Assembly: GCA_963989385.1 (NCBI GenBank)
Contig: OZ022499.1
Coordinates: 74,772,203-74,836,202 of the forward strand
Direction of reading: 5' to 3'
DNA: 64,000 nucleotides
Source: Ctena decussata
Taxonomy: Eukaryota; Mollusca; Bivalvia; Lucinida; Lucinidae
A program made the translations under genes and the position numbers. This document shows positions 24,201 through 39,200 of the stretch, in pieces. Each line of letters opens with the position of its first letter. Positions within the stretch are counted from its first letter, which is position 1. The notes beneath the pieces are model-generated. The model was not told the origin of the DNA. It ran no database searches and saw nothing but the letters and a program-made list of their open reading frames with translations.

Positions 24201-27200
24201 GGTGGACATGAGATCTTTCAAATAATCATGGCTGTTGATAAGAAGATTTTTTTGTCAGGGGTATCAGGTTGATGGAATAGCAAAATATTGTTAAATGCAG
24301 CTATGTTGAAGATATATAATTTTTGTCTTTATGTCCATGTAAGGTAACTTCTGCATTCAAGTTATGGGTAAAATTTGCTTTTGTTAGATGGTGGCACGGG
24401 TTAAGAATATACCTGAGTATTTACTGCCTTGCTATAGTTTACAAATTTTAGTGAACGTAAACTAGGAAAATGTTCTTCAAAATGAAAAAATATAAGTTGT
24501 TGAAAAAGTTCAGCTACTTGTTCAGAATGTTTCAACGTTTTCAAAAACCTTGCGATGTACAGACCATCTTTCTTTTCAATTTCAGCCGGTCGTTTTGGTT
24601 GTAATTACTAAAACTGGGCAAGCTCTCTTATTTGAATGTACTTTGAATGGGTAAGTTCCATACACTACATGTTAAAGGAGTTGTATTGTAAGAATCTGTT
24701 TCAAGACTGACAGTGTTAGTATTTATGCTCATGGTGGATTGATACATTTTCAGAGGGAGAACTCTGCCACTGTAATTTTTGCATCCTTTCTCAAAGAGGG
24801 TCAACTCTTAAAGAAAAGAATTTGCTCCTGTAGGAGCAAATTCTTTCCTTTTAGAGTTCACCTCTTTTTGGAGAGTTTCATCATCCCATGAATCAAACTG
24901 GAAGTCACGTAAGTTGTTTACCTTAGAAAAAATGGCGGAAAACATGGAGATATACTTACATACCTAAAGGTGTATAGAAATACCCACAAGGAAATATTTC
25001 TGATCTGAGGATGCTCGTCTCTTTTTCGTAGGAGGCTATCTTATAGGAAAGAATTTGCTGTCAGAGTAAATTCTTGCCTTTAATGGTGGCTCCCACTAGA
25101 GGAAGGATTCGTCTAGGCCACAGAGCTCCAGATAAGATGGGGCTTTGAGGCTAATTCTGAGATAATTTTCCTTATATCTCTATGAAAATATATGTTTTGA
25201 TCTCTCATTTGAACAGTCTCTGTGACGGACTGAATGAGGGGTCAGAACATGTTTTCATTGAGAAATATATAAAATTTTCCCTAAATTGTCCCCGTCACCC
25301 CTTCTTATCTGGAGCACTGCCAGGGAAGTAAAGACTGTTCTTTTGAAGTTGTCTGCCTTGCAGAAATTGCTGCCAAAGGAAGAATTTGCTCCCTTGGGGA
25401 GCAGAGTTTTTCCTGCAAAAGCAGTCACACTAGCAAGGAGACAAATACTCCCCTGCCTGAGCTTTGTTTCTTGATGGTGTATAAATTTGGTGCTCTGGAG
25501 AAGAAGATTTAGGGATAATTTTCCTGTATCTCCATGAAAACATATTTTGTGAACTGTTAGTAGAAGCATCTGGCCGAGACAGTTCTAATGAGGGTTCACA
25601 ACATATGATTTCATTGAAAAAAATATTATTATCTCAGAATTATCCCCAAAACCCTACCTTATCTTGAGCTCTGTAAATTTTTCTGTCGAAAACAGGCATC
25701 CCTGAAGTTGACAGACTGGTAGACCATATCGTTCTACCATGTTTGTGCATGCAGGGTACAGTATTCCTCTGTCGTACTGGCAGGACCTCCATTGCTGGAG
25801 ACTCCTGATTCAAAGGCAGAGACATAGTCATCACCAAGCTCCATTAACCATAGAAGTTGAAGAAGTAGTTATAGAAGTATTGGGACAGATAGGTCTGACC
25901 AACCAGTGCAGACCCAGATCAGACTGCTTCTTAAAGGAGCAGTCTGATCTGGGTCTGCACTGTAAAGCCCCAGTCACATATTCACGGTTCAGGCCACGGC
26001 TCACCACGGTTTCACAAACCGTAGCACACCGTCGTGATTCGTAGTAGCACCGTAGATGCATCTGTCGTGTTCCGTAATGGTCCCTGAAGAACCATGGTGA
26101 TCCGGGAGTCGCTACGGAAGTTTTAAACTGTTAAAAACTTCCGTGGTGGCTTGTGGGTGTGGCCTAAACGGTATCGCAACCGTAACAGAATCATGCTCAT
26201 TCGTAGCGCTACCGTATGTGTATCCGTGATTATCCCTGGCTTTCTGTCGGTATTGGTAGACAACCGTGGTTGTTTTGTCACTACGAAAATCACTTTTTTA
26301 TTCAAGTGAAAAAAGTTCCCAGACGCGAAAGTTTACGATCTTGGATTACTTTCTTTGTCAATGCAAAATGCCTACTCAAAATTTATTTTTAGTATAAATT
26401 TTTTATTTGTTAACCGAATTTCAAATTTTTTGCTGCACATTTTACGAAAATTTAGTATAATATAATACCATAAAATACTTCCCTTGCCTACAAATAAATT
26501 AAACATAATCAACAAAAATCATTATCATGACCAACTTTAACCGTAGACAATCGTAGGAGCCCGTGGCGGTACCGGCTCGAGTCGTACAAGCCCCGTATCG
26601 AACCGTAGTAGCATCGTAAGCATCCGTAATGCGACCGTGGAATACTCTTGTCCGTAGTGTTGCTGCCTTGCACCGTCGTGAATTCGTAGGTGATCCGTAC
26701 AGACACCATACAAACACCGTGAGAAACCCTAATGGAACCCTGGCAAACCTTAGTGATGCTGGATTTTCTACGGTTCACCCCGGTTTTGCCATCTAGGTCA
26801 ATGAATCGTGATGAACCGTAGCCCGATCCGTGAATGTGTGACTGGGGCTTAATTCATCTGCATCTTTTGGCCGCATTACTGTTTTGAAAATCAAACTGCT
26901 CCCTTCTAGGACAGTTAATATGGTGATTATTTCAGCTGTCCCAATTGTTAGAATTTTTAGGAGAGAAATGATCTTTTTCATCTTATTTCCATATAACAGT
27001 TAGCAGAATCTCTTTAAAAAAGTCACCTTACCTAGGCAATTTTAATTAAATCCAACTATTACAGAGTGACTTTTACCATATTTATCCCATTGAAGGCCCC
27101 AGGGGCATTACATTTTATGAAAAGGGGGTGGTTGTTAGAGCCTGAAGTGTAACATATCTGCCATTTACCAAAATGCTTCGAATAAATTGTGCATTTTAGT

Positions 27201-30200
27201 GAGTTTGTCCATGTTCATCCTGCACTTTATCATCACTGAAACAGCTTACAGTTTCACCATTGAGCCGCGACTCGACAAAACCAACAACGTTGGATGTGCA
27301 TCCAGCGGAGTCTCAGATCAGCCTGGGCATCTGCCCAGTCCGATCAGAGCCTTCTCTGTCCTCATGGAGCTAGCCTAGTCCTTTAGCTACCCTTTAAGCA
27401 CACAGCAAGGACTCTGATCAGACTGGTGATCAGACTGGGCACACATGCCTTTTTGTTGATTTTTGTTGTGTTGCATCTCAATCTGTGGCCATGAAGAGAT
27501 GTTATGTGTAAGGATTTTATACCTGGAATTCTACAGTTTCGGCAAGTAGGTATGACATAATTTCAGAAAAAGAGGGTGGGTGGTTATCAGAGCAGGGGTA
27601 TTCAACAAGACTAATATGTAACATCTATGAGCTCAGTAACTTTGAGCCTGCGATGGATTTTGTTCACATTGGGCATGATGATTTGTATTGGTCCAGAATT
27701 CAGTTTCACTCTCACCCATGCTAATGACTTAGAGGTCAAGGTTGCAGACTCAGAAGCTTCATGGTCAGTCATTATAGACACAGACAGGACTCCATCTGAG
27801 GAGTTAGTCTGGTCTTGACTTCATAGTAGAGTTGTTTCCTCTGCAAGAGGACGCAGTCACCTCAATACTGTTTATTGGCAGTATGAGGCAGTTGCTGATT
27901 TACTAGTTTTAGGCTCTTAATAACGCTCCCCTTTAGCAAAATGCAACACACCCGGGGCATTTGATAGGATTAATATGGTGAGTGAGATGGTTCTAATGAG
28001 GGTTGCAACATATGATTTAATGGAGAATAGAGAAGAAATATTAGTTGATCTTCAAGTATTTGCTTTTATTTGTTTCTTACTGCCTGCCATTGCAAAATAT
28101 TGAGTTCCCTTACCAACACTGGTTTATAAGAGAGGTAAGCCATAAATCTTTCTCCCTTGATAGCTAAGTTGACTTAAAGATAATGAATAGAAAAAGGTGA
28201 AAAAAAGATCACTTAATATCTATACCACTACTTTGATTTTGCTGTATTGAATTCCAACTCGTGTTATTTTAAAAACTTGGTTGACCCTGGTATAGGATAG
28301 ACTGACTGACTATCTGTCTGATTAGTCGATACATCCAGGGTAAAGTAATTTCTGTTGTCTACGGGGGCTCAATGTACATTTTGAGTTTCTTTAATTATAC
28401 AGATACATGTATGTCATAAACACTTTACCAATAATGGTCTAACATTACTGGGTTATCTCACATAAAATGAATTGATACACTGTCTGTAATTGGGAAGTAA
28501 TTCTGCCATTTCCTTATTGCCAGCCACCTCAATGAAGAGCAACTCTTAATGAAATGAATTTGCTCCTGTAGGAGCAAATTCTTTCCATTAACAGTAGACC
28601 CTATTTTGGAGGGGCTTCTTTGGCCAGGGAAGCAAACAGGAAGCTACAAATGTAATGTTATGTCACTTTGTAAAACACGCTGGAAGAAACATGGAGCTGC
28701 ATCCATACACTTTTACTAACTTAGGAAGAGGATAGGTACTGGAAGTAAATATTTTGCAAAAGCCTAATAAGGTGAGTATTGGCAGACACTGCCAAACAGA
28801 GCACTAGATAAGAGGGAGTATATGGTGATAATTAAGGATAATTTTTGTTAATTCTGAATAAAAACATATGTTGTGACCCCTCATCTGAACCGTCTCATCG
28901 AGACGGTTCAGATGAGGGGTCACAACATATGTTTTCAATGAGAAATAAAAAAATTATCTCTCAATCATCATCAAATACCCCTCTTATCTAGAGCTCTGCT
29001 TCTAAGGTAATTTTTCTTGTTTCTCCGTCAACATGTGTTGTGATTCTTCATTAGAATCGTCTTGAGACAATTCTGATGAGGGGACGCAGCATACATTTTT
29101 ATGGACAATTGAGAAAAATTGTCATCCGTTAATCGCAAGTATTCTTAAAATATTCACCATTATTTGTTTGTTTGTGCCTGTCATTGCTAACACTGACACT
29201 GGTTAAGAGAGGTAAGCCATAAATGAGCCACGACACGAGAAAACCTACAAAGTGGTTGTGCGCCCAGCTCAGACTCAGATCAGCCTGGGCATCCGCCCAG
29301 TCTTATCAGAGTCTTTGCTGTCCACATGGAGGTAGCTTAGACCCTTAGCTACTCTTTAATTGATTAGCAAAGACTGATCAGACTGGGCAGGTGCCCAGGC
29401 TGAGCTGAGTCTGCACTGGACGCACAACCACATTGTTGGTTTTCTCGTGTCGCGGCTCAAATATCTCTACCTTGATGGCTACCAAGTTTACTTAAATTTA
29501 GTGGATAGTAAAAAGGTTAAAGAAAAAAAAGTCACTAATATCTAGACCACTGCTTTGATTTTGTTGTATTGAATTCCAACCTGTGTTATTTTAAAAAACT
29601 TGGTTTGACCCTGGTATAGGATAGACTGACTGACTATATGTCTGTTGAGTCGATACATCCAGGGTATACTAATTTCTGTTGCTACGAACAAGTACTCAGA
29701 TTATCTTTGAGTAACTTGATTTAAAACAGATACATTTTTAATGACAATCTTTTTATTATTGTAGATATATATGCCTAATTATCTGTGCTGGGCCTAAATG
29801 TGAATTACTTTCAGGGAAAGCATTTTCATTTTTTGCCTCCCTTCTCAACGTGATCAACTCATAAAGGAAAGAATTTGCTTTTCCAGGAGCAAATTCTTTC
29901 CTGTAAGAGTAGATCCGTTTTGAAAGGACTTTGTCCTCCAGGGAATCATACAGGAAATTGGAGGAAAATTTTTCCTTATTAAGAGGTAGATATATCTTTT
30001 ATCAACAGGAAGTTAAGTAAACCGCTCCAGCCGAAACTAACGGTACAGATAGCTACCCCTGGAGGGAAAGGGGATGTTCCAAAACCACTGCCTATTTTAG
30101 CTGCATATATCTGTGATGAAAATGACAAGAGCTTGATTCTGATGCATGGAAACTATCTGAAACCAACGTTTGAGAAAGTTGTAAGTACACTAGAGCTCCA

Positions 30201-33200
30201 GATAAGGTTGAGTATTGAGGATAATTTTGAGATAATTTTCTTATTTCTCATCAAAAACATATGTTGTGACCCCTCATTAGAACCGTCTCAGTGAGACGGT
30301 TTTAATGAGGGGCACAACTTATGTTTTGATGGAGACATATGGAAAATTATCCCTGAATTATCCTTGTTACTCCTTATCTGTGGTACACTTTTGTATGCCT
30401 TGTCAGATGAAGCTGACAGATTTCTGGTGAATTTTACTTTTGTGATGGACAAGCACCAATTAACTCTTAAAGCACAAAAAAAGCAGATGACTTTATTTGA
30501 GCCGCGACACGAGAAAACCAACAAAATGGCATTGATCAGACTGAGCGGATATCAACCTGGGCATCCACCCAGTCTGATCAGAGTCTTCACCTTCCGCATA
30601 GAGCTAGCTGAGACCCTTAGCTACCCTGTAAGCACATCTTTAAGACTGATCAGACTGGACAGATGCCCAGGCTGATCTGAGTGTTTGCTTGCTGCACATG
30701 CCACTTCATTGGTTTTGTCGTGTTGAGGCTTATTTCTGTCTGCAAAAGTTTTGAAAACTTTATCATATTGAGAATTCAAAGACTAGATAGCAAACAGTAT
30801 AGGTCCTGATGCGGCAGCTCATTATATGGAGAATTACGAAAAATTATGCCATTTATCATTTAAACTCGGGGCTCATCAAGAACTGTTTAGGAAGTGTACA
30901 AAATGTTTTAGATAGGAAATGTTGTTGGTTTACAGAACCAAATGATATGTGATTAATTGGGTAAAAGAAGTATTGATATATTGCTCACTTTTACAAAGCA
31001 TTGAATATGACACAGCTCTTTGTTTTCTTTGTCTGCATTACAGAGACTGAGTTTCTGATAAAAGAGCAAACAGGGCCCAGTTGTTCAAAGCGTCATTAGC
31101 TTAACAAAGTTGTTAGTTGCAGATTCTTAAGTCTTACAATACTCACAAAATTAAATGAGGTATAGTTTTTTTTTGATGATAAAATTTGAGGAGCTTCTCA
31201 GATTTTTTCAACAAAAAATGGCAGGGCTTTTGCATATAATACGTTCAGTTTTAACTTCTTGTTTTAAACTAACAATGTTGTTAGTTTTGAACAACTGGGC
31301 ACATTTTGATATTTGGGGACCATAAATTTGAGAGTATGAGCCTAAAGTGCAAAAGCTCCTCAGATTTTTTCAACAAAAAAATGGCAGTGCTTTTGCATAT
31401 ACAGGGTATTAAGAAAGTTCGAAGACATTACAATATTGCTTATAACTTCAGAAGTAACATTCATTAAATCTTAAAACTTTACAGGTTTCAAGAACTATTC
31501 AATATTAAAGGATCCACAATGTAACAACTTTTACAACCGTACTTTACCGTAATAAAATTAGCAGTTCATACCCAAGGTGTCAAAGTGGCCTGCTATTTAT
31601 TATGGATTTTACGCATAAAGATGTGGCATATTAAACTGTTATTTATTCTTATTCCTCAGTGGATCATTTTTAAACTAACTGAAATGATAAAGACTAAGCC
31701 AAACAGTATTTTATTAGTTACAGCTTGTAAGGAATCATAGACAACATGCACATTTTGACAGATGATTCATTGATATGAAAATGCAGATGAGGCATAAATA
31801 TTTTGCAAAGGGGGTGGGGGTAATGAATTATTATCTGAAACGAAACTTGAAATCAAATGTTGACATAAAATCATTTATATAATGGTGTTGGGCTTAGAGA
31901 AAAGGGAGACAAACATAAAATTTCGAAAAATTTATAGTTTATATGTAAATATTTATATATTTGAAATTTTTCCACCAAAAAGTCAAATTATGCAAATGTG
32001 TTGATAAAATAGCATTTATACGACAATAATGCATCTACATGACAAGAAAATATGTTAATTACAGGGGTTTTATCCCAGTATAAAATATTTCAAGAGTTTC
32101 CTAAACAATTTCATATGAGTCCCCAAGTTGTTTCAAAACAAAACAGCTTTAGTGCAAAATTTAATGGGAAAAATGAATTTGAAGTTATATATTTGGGGTA
32201 ATTTGTTAAGAGTGATTTTGCAAAACAATATGAAAAGAAAAGTCAGATTAAATGTTTACGCTCGAGGAGAGAACAAATCTAATAACAAGAGACTAAAAGA
32301 AATGTGCAAAATGCCTCTGTGTTTACAAATACTGATATAGATTCTATCCCTACCCCCTAAAATTTAAAGTTTCAATTGAGAATGGGGGTACTCTTTCGAT
32401 TTAGTCAGAAATTTCTTAGTAAACCATTGGAGAATAATAAAATCTATACGAAAAAATCATGAAAATATTCCCTGCAATACCAGTACTTTAACATCTTAAA
32501 TATTTCTATTATTTGTGAAATACCAAGCTCTTAAGATGCTGAACTCTAATGCAAATATAAAATTAGCCGTCATCATTGTCAGCCCTGTAGAGGGTGTGTC
32601 CATGGCAAGTCAGATTTTCTCATCATTTTAAAATCAATAAAGAATTTATATGTTGCATATCTTTGATAGTGCTTCCTTAATTACGCTTACAAAGTTTTGC
32701 GAAAATCATAACATTATTAAGCTTTCACTGTAAGTTTAAATAATGTCTACGAACTTTCTTAACACCCTGTACATGTTCAGTTTTAACCTCTTGTTTTAAA
32801 CTAACAATGTTGTTAGTTTTGAACAACTGGGCTCATTTTGATATTTGGGGACCATAAATTTGAGAGTGAGCCTAACTTGGCTGCAAATTCAGTGTAAAGT
32901 GTAATATTGTTTAATGTTGTTATTTCAGTCATGTAACACGAGTCAGTCTGACATGTGCCTTGTGAGAGAAGATCCTATGAAGACAGCTCTACACAAAGAA
33001 TCAAGTGTATCGAAGGTACGAACTTGGTGAAAGACAAAGTATAAAACTACTTTTCTTTTCCACACTATAAAAAAGGGAATAAAAGGCTCATTAATAACTG
33101 AGCTGCGACACGACAAAACCAACAATGTGGATGCGGGCCCAGCACAGACTCAGATCAGCCTGGGCATCAGCCCAGTCTGATCAGAGTCTTCGCTGTCCGC

Positions 33201-36200
33201 ATAGAGGTAGCTTAGACCCTTAGCTACCATTTGAGCACTTAACGAAGAGTCTGGTCAAACTGGGCGGATGTCCAGGCTGATCTGAGTCTGCACTGGGCGC
33301 ACAACCACATTGTTGGTTTTGTCGTGTCGCGGCTCAACTATTGTTAAATGTGTATTTAGCAAGTACTTGAGGGAAAGCCAAAAAAAGGTTGCCTATGACA
33401 GGTTTGACCCAAGTGATGTAAACAGATAAAGTACTTTTGTTCAAAAATGGTATTTTTGAGATTCTTGTGTGTTTGTTCTTTTCTCCTGAGTAACTTTAAA
33501 AGCCATACACAAGCCTTAAAAAGTTCAAGAAACAAAATGAAAACATTGGCAGTTGTCAGGTATACAACAACTTATGAGTGTAATTTGCAAACAATTTATG
33601 ATTCATATATGAGGAAATGAGTTGTGAAAAATTTCAAGTTCCAGATTAGCAAGCATCTTGACCTTTGGATTTGAACAATCTAGTCCAGGAAAGCCACCAT
33701 TAGTATGACAGGTTGTCTCCCTTGCAAAAATTGAGTTATCTCCCTTTCCAAACCTTGGTGGTACATCCACACATCTTAGAAATTTAGCTGGTTTCAAATT
33801 GTGTTTCCTAAAAAGAAATTGTTGTGGGATTATTGTGGGATTATTGAGAATAAATTTTAGTGAAAGATTTTCCAAATATCAATTTGAAGATGAAAAAAAA
33901 AATTGTAGCCAAATTTTCGTCTTAAAATCTTCGCCTTGTTTAAAGTGATGTTCATGTATCTTTCATCTTGTAGGTCAAAACTCCTGAAGTATCCAAAGAT
34001 GTGACAGTCCTGGCTCCGGGTCTTATGGCTCCATCTACCATGTCACAAGATCCAACAAAAAGAAGAAAACGAAAACCATCATTTGGAGATGTAAGAACAT
34101 ATTCATTAATACATAGATTTATATGTAGCATAATTCTTGGTTTTTGCCTAAACACTTTAACAAGTGTAAATACCAAAAAGAAAAGGAAAATTGCTGCATA
34201 ATTAAATCTTTTTATCAAAAGCAAAAAGGAAATGCATAAAAAAAGTTACAAAGGGCTGTACAGGCTGGTATGAGCTGTTGCAGCTCGCTTGTGGAGCTCT
34301 TATAATCTGGATACTTTTAAGATCTTTGAAGTTTCCTTAAATGTGGTAAAAAGAAATTCATTAGAAGAACTTTGGCATTAGTGAAGGACAGTCTGATCAG
34401 AGCCTTTTCTTCCCACACACATCAGTATGGTGATTGAGGTATCTGTATGTACAAAAGGAAGGTTCTAGCTAGACTTAGGGATTTGATGACTGGTTGGTAT
34501 CTTCACTTTTCACAAATATGTTAAGCCGCTTCAGTGCTCCAGATAAGAAGGGGTAACAGGGATATTTCAGAGATAATTTTTATTGTTTCATGGTGAAAAC
34601 ATATGTTGTGACCCCTCATTAGAACTGTCTCGTTGAGACGGTTCTAATGAGGGATCACAACATATTTTTTATGGAAAAAAAAAGAGGAAAATTATTCCTA
34701 AATACTCCCTGTTACTCCTTATCTGGAGCACTGTTTAAATAAGCCACTTTTTAGTGTGACACATCTCAGTTCTTCAGAGAAACTTTATTTAGAGCTTTGA
34801 GTATAGATGCTGTATTCAGAGCTCCAGATAAGGTCAGATTTTGAGGATAATTCAAAGACAATTTTTTTCATATTTCTTATCAAACATATGTTGTGATCCC
34901 TCATTAGAACCGTCTTGAGACGGTTCTAATGAGGGGTCACAAATCTATTTTAATGCAAAAATATGGACAATTTTCCCTAAATTATCCCTGTTACTCCTTC
35001 TTATCTGGAGCACTGATAGAGCCACTTTTTAGTGAGACACATCTCAATTATCTTCAACGAAATTCATCTAGAGCTGTGAGTATAGATTCTGTACTTTTCT
35101 TCAGATGAGTATGGAGGAGAGACTAAGTGCCATCAGCGTAGATCAGCCCAGTACAGTAAGTGCTACACAACCCCCTAAAGCCGACACACTAGCCAGGCTG
35201 TTGACACAGGGATTACAGAGTCAGGATGGAAGCATATTAAATGTAAGATATTTTAACTTAAGTGTATGGTACATCTCCGTGTTTTTCTGCCATTTTAATC
35301 AAGGGGAATAAGTCCTGATTTTGTGTTTGCTTCCCTGGATAACGAGGCCCTTCCAAAATGGGATTACTTCTCCAGAACTTGCTTTGCTTCTGGAAGAGTA
35401 GAATTTATCCTTCCAAATTTATTCCCTATTGAGACAGGAGGCAAAAATGAAAATGGTAGAGTTACTTCCCCTGAAAGTGTTCCCATTCACAAGAAGATTA
35501 TGTTTAATGATATTGTTGCAGATGTTGAAACAAAAGCAAAGCTGTAAATATGCATACTATACAGAGCACAAGCCAAATGAGCCACAACACGACAAAACCA
35601 ACAAAGTGGCATATGGGCCCAGCAGACTCAGCCTGGGTATACGTTAGGGGTGTAACGATACATCGATATATCAATGCATCATGATAGTGGTTGCCTTGAT
35701 AGTGCTATCGTGATAGTGTTTTTAACTATCGATAACTATCGCCGATAGTGCTTTCAACTATCAATAGTTTTGATAGTTTTTGTTCATGTAGATTTTCACC
35801 TTGTGGACTGGATTTTGACACTTGTCTCCCAATCAATTGTCATTAAAGAACCTGAAAGGTGTGTGCTTTGCATAAAAAACTTCTGTTAAGATGGTGGTAA
35901 AGCTTACACTCATAGTGGACAGCACTGGTATGTAATTTAGAGATGAGGGACTTACTTAAATCATCTGAATTCTTAAGAAATTGCAATATTCAGAGACAGT
36001 GATAGTATCGTGATGCATCGTGATGTAAGACCCTCGATAGTAATAGTATCGTGATAGGGGCTTCTCCCATAGTGATAGTATCGTGATAGTCAGAATCTGG
36101 GATGATAGTCAGCCCTAGTATACGTCTAGTCTTATCAAGAGTCTTCACTGTGCACTTAAAGGGTAGCTAAGGGTCTAAGCTAGCTCCATATGGAAAGCAA

Positions 36201-39200
36201 AGACTTTGATCAGACTGGGTGGATGCCCAGGCTGGTCTGAGTCTTTCTCTGGGTGCACATGCCACTTTGTTGGTTTTGTCGTGATGCGGCTTAAATGTCA
36301 CTAAAAGCTGAGGACATACAAGCACACAAATTAATGGCAAAAGACTGTGCAGACAGGCCCAGAGCTTATAAAACTTGAGTACATTCTCAAACTCAAAATA
36401 AAGCACACTGATTGGCTGCTTCCGAGCACATGCTCGGAAGCAGCCAATCGGTGTGCTTTATTTTGAGTTTGAGAATATTCTCAAGTTTTATAACCTCGAA
36501 CCCTGATCAGAGTCTTCAAAGTACAAGCAGTATTTCGAGCTTTGTAAAGAAGAAACATTGAAGTCTTTGTCAGTTTTGCAGCTGAATATCATAATGGAGA
36601 AGAAGACCTCAGTATAAAGTGTCTTAAAGAAAAAAGACTGGAGCAGCAGTTAAAAGTTCATGGCTGTCCAAAGAAGAAGATCGTAAACAGTAGCTTCTGC
36701 TGGACAGATGCCTAAACACATGATGGTCCAGATATTAACTTTCGTATTTGTTGTGTTTTTTATTTGCCTTATTTTATCCTTATTGAATTAATGCGCTTTG
36801 CATTGCTTTTACTTCAGAATGTTCTTCAGAACAGAAATTCTACCCTAATAAGAAATACTGTGAAGAAATTACCGGTACAGATGATTTTACCTTTAATACA
36901 AGAATTAACAAAACGGCTACAGGGGCATGCTCAAAGGTAAAGCACAACATATATTCTATTACGAGTTATTTCTTTAGTAGTTTAATGCTTAATATGAATA
37001 TGTAAACTTTTGTTGAGTTCTCTGGTTTTATCCTATTTTATCATATGACGTCGCATCTGAGAGTGTAATAAAGCCATGCATTAAAAACGATAATCCACTA
37101 GTGGATTAAATATGCAAATTATGTCTTAACGTTATACGATGACGTCCATTAAAATGTAGAGTTTTCTAATGGCGAAATCGTGACGTTTTAGTGCAAATTT
37201 TACTAATAAAATGCAATTTTAGTGTCATATGATAAACAGAATCTTGCATTCGTGCTCCTGTATTATTGAATTTATTAAACTCGTTGGGGAAAACCGATAA
37301 GATGCTCGGCAAAGCCTCGCATCTTATCTTTTTCCCCAACTCGTTTAATAAATTCATTAATACATGAGCACTCATGTAAGATCCTCTATTTGTGACAATG
37401 CACAGAGAGGCAAAACACAGTATCCTGTAGACCGGGGTTAAAATAAGTACTAATCTGTTGGTCGGGGACCAGTGGACTTTGTGCTGGACCAGTTGACTTT
37501 ATATTTAGCTGGTCCTCAAAACAGTTGATTTTTCTATGTTATGTGAAAGGGGAATACTGTAGACAATGAGTCAAGCTGGCAGGACCAACTCGGCCCGATT
37601 TCAACTGGTCCTACGGACCAGCTCTGATTCAGGCCTTAGTTAAAACCCATGTAGAATTCTTGTCATGAGCTGTTATAGCATTTTATGTAAAAGTATGGCT
37701 TTAAATGAGCGGGTACACTTTTAAGGGAAGTAACTCAGCCATTTTCATGTGTGTCTCTCCTCTCAATGAGGATCAACTCTTATAGGAAAGAATTTGCTCC
37801 TGTAGGAAAGGGCTTTGTCCTCCAGGGAAGCAAGTAGACAGTCATGAAAGTTGTTCCCCATCGTAAAAAATTGGGCAATTTTATGAAGGTAGACCCATAC
37901 AACTAAAACATACTACGAACTTATAAATTTGATTCATAGTTTTGAAACTGTGAAACTTAAAAGATTGGACAGATAATGCATTTGCAGAAGAAATGAGGCT
38001 TAAAACCAGTCAAAAATGGAACTTGAAATATTGAAAAGTGAGTGGGTATTTGAATATTTTCAGTTAAAATTGTTTTGTTTTGCAGTGGTGGTACACAGTT
38101 GTTGTGGATAAAAATGGTGCTCACAATTCACACTTCATATTTAATGACAGTAAGTCGTGAGATTTATTTTTTCCAATTTTTTGTCCAGTTAATTTCTCAC
38201 CCATGGATGTTGAAAATGACTCAAGATTGATGATATGGCTAGTATTTTATTTAAGTGGTACTAATTATTATGAATACTTTATTCAGATCAAAGTCATTTA
38301 TCCTCATACTGAGAGTAGTAATCAGTGAAAGAACATTTGGACAGGATTTTTGAGACTCAAGAATCAGAGCTTTAAATAATCAATATCCTTGTGAGGGGGT
38401 GTTGCAGTATCAGTAGATAGATCAGAGGGGTATTTGGTGATAATTAGGGATAATTTTTAGCTCACCTAGCCAACTGCTCCGGGGGAGCTTATAGGATGGT
38501 AAGGCTCCGTTGTCCGTCGTCCGTCCGTCCACAATTTCAAACGACTTCTTCTCTGAAACCGCTGGGCCAATTGTAACCAAATTTCGTATGTAGCCTCTAG
38601 GGGACTTAGGAACAAAAAGTTGTTCAAACGGTCCTGGTCACATGACCAACATGGCCGCCATGCCCATATATGGTAAAAACCGATAAAAATCTTCTCCAGA
38701 ACCAATAGGCTGATGGCCCTGAAACTTGGTATGTAGCATCGGGTACGCGAGTACTACCAAGATTGTTCAAATTATGACCTTGGGTTAACCTTGACCTTTT
38801 TTGCGGCAAGGTCAAATTTGCTTTCTGGTGCTTTCATAAGGGAAAATGCTAGAACATAAGATTTCTTGGAAACTGTTGATGATTTTGACCTGAAAATTGA
38901 TATATACAGTCAGCTTAATGAGTACATGAAAATTTATGCGTACAAGAGGTCAAGGTCATTCTTTGACCTTTGACCCTGGTTTCTCGTATTGCGACAATTT
39001 CACACATCTCCTCAAAAGCCACTGGGCCAATTGTGACCAAATTTCATGTAGAAGGCTCTAGGAGGCAAGGGAATGAAAATTTGTTCAAACGGTCCTAGTC
39101 ACATGACCAACATGGCCGCCATGCCCATATATGGTAAAAAGCTTTAAAAATCTTCTCATCATGAACCAATAGGCTGATGGCCTTGAAACTTGATATGTAG

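Noticed and set aside
27627..27818. ORF with an ATGATGA (box C-like) start region, considered as exon or snoRNA
   Set aside because: No CTGA box at a suitable distance and no terminal stem; the peptide matches nothing in WDR43.
35323..35547. 74-codon ORF just after WDR43 exon 11
   Set aside because: Lies in a GAATTTGCTCC-type MITE; no splice-consistent extension of WDR43 and not conserved with the family.
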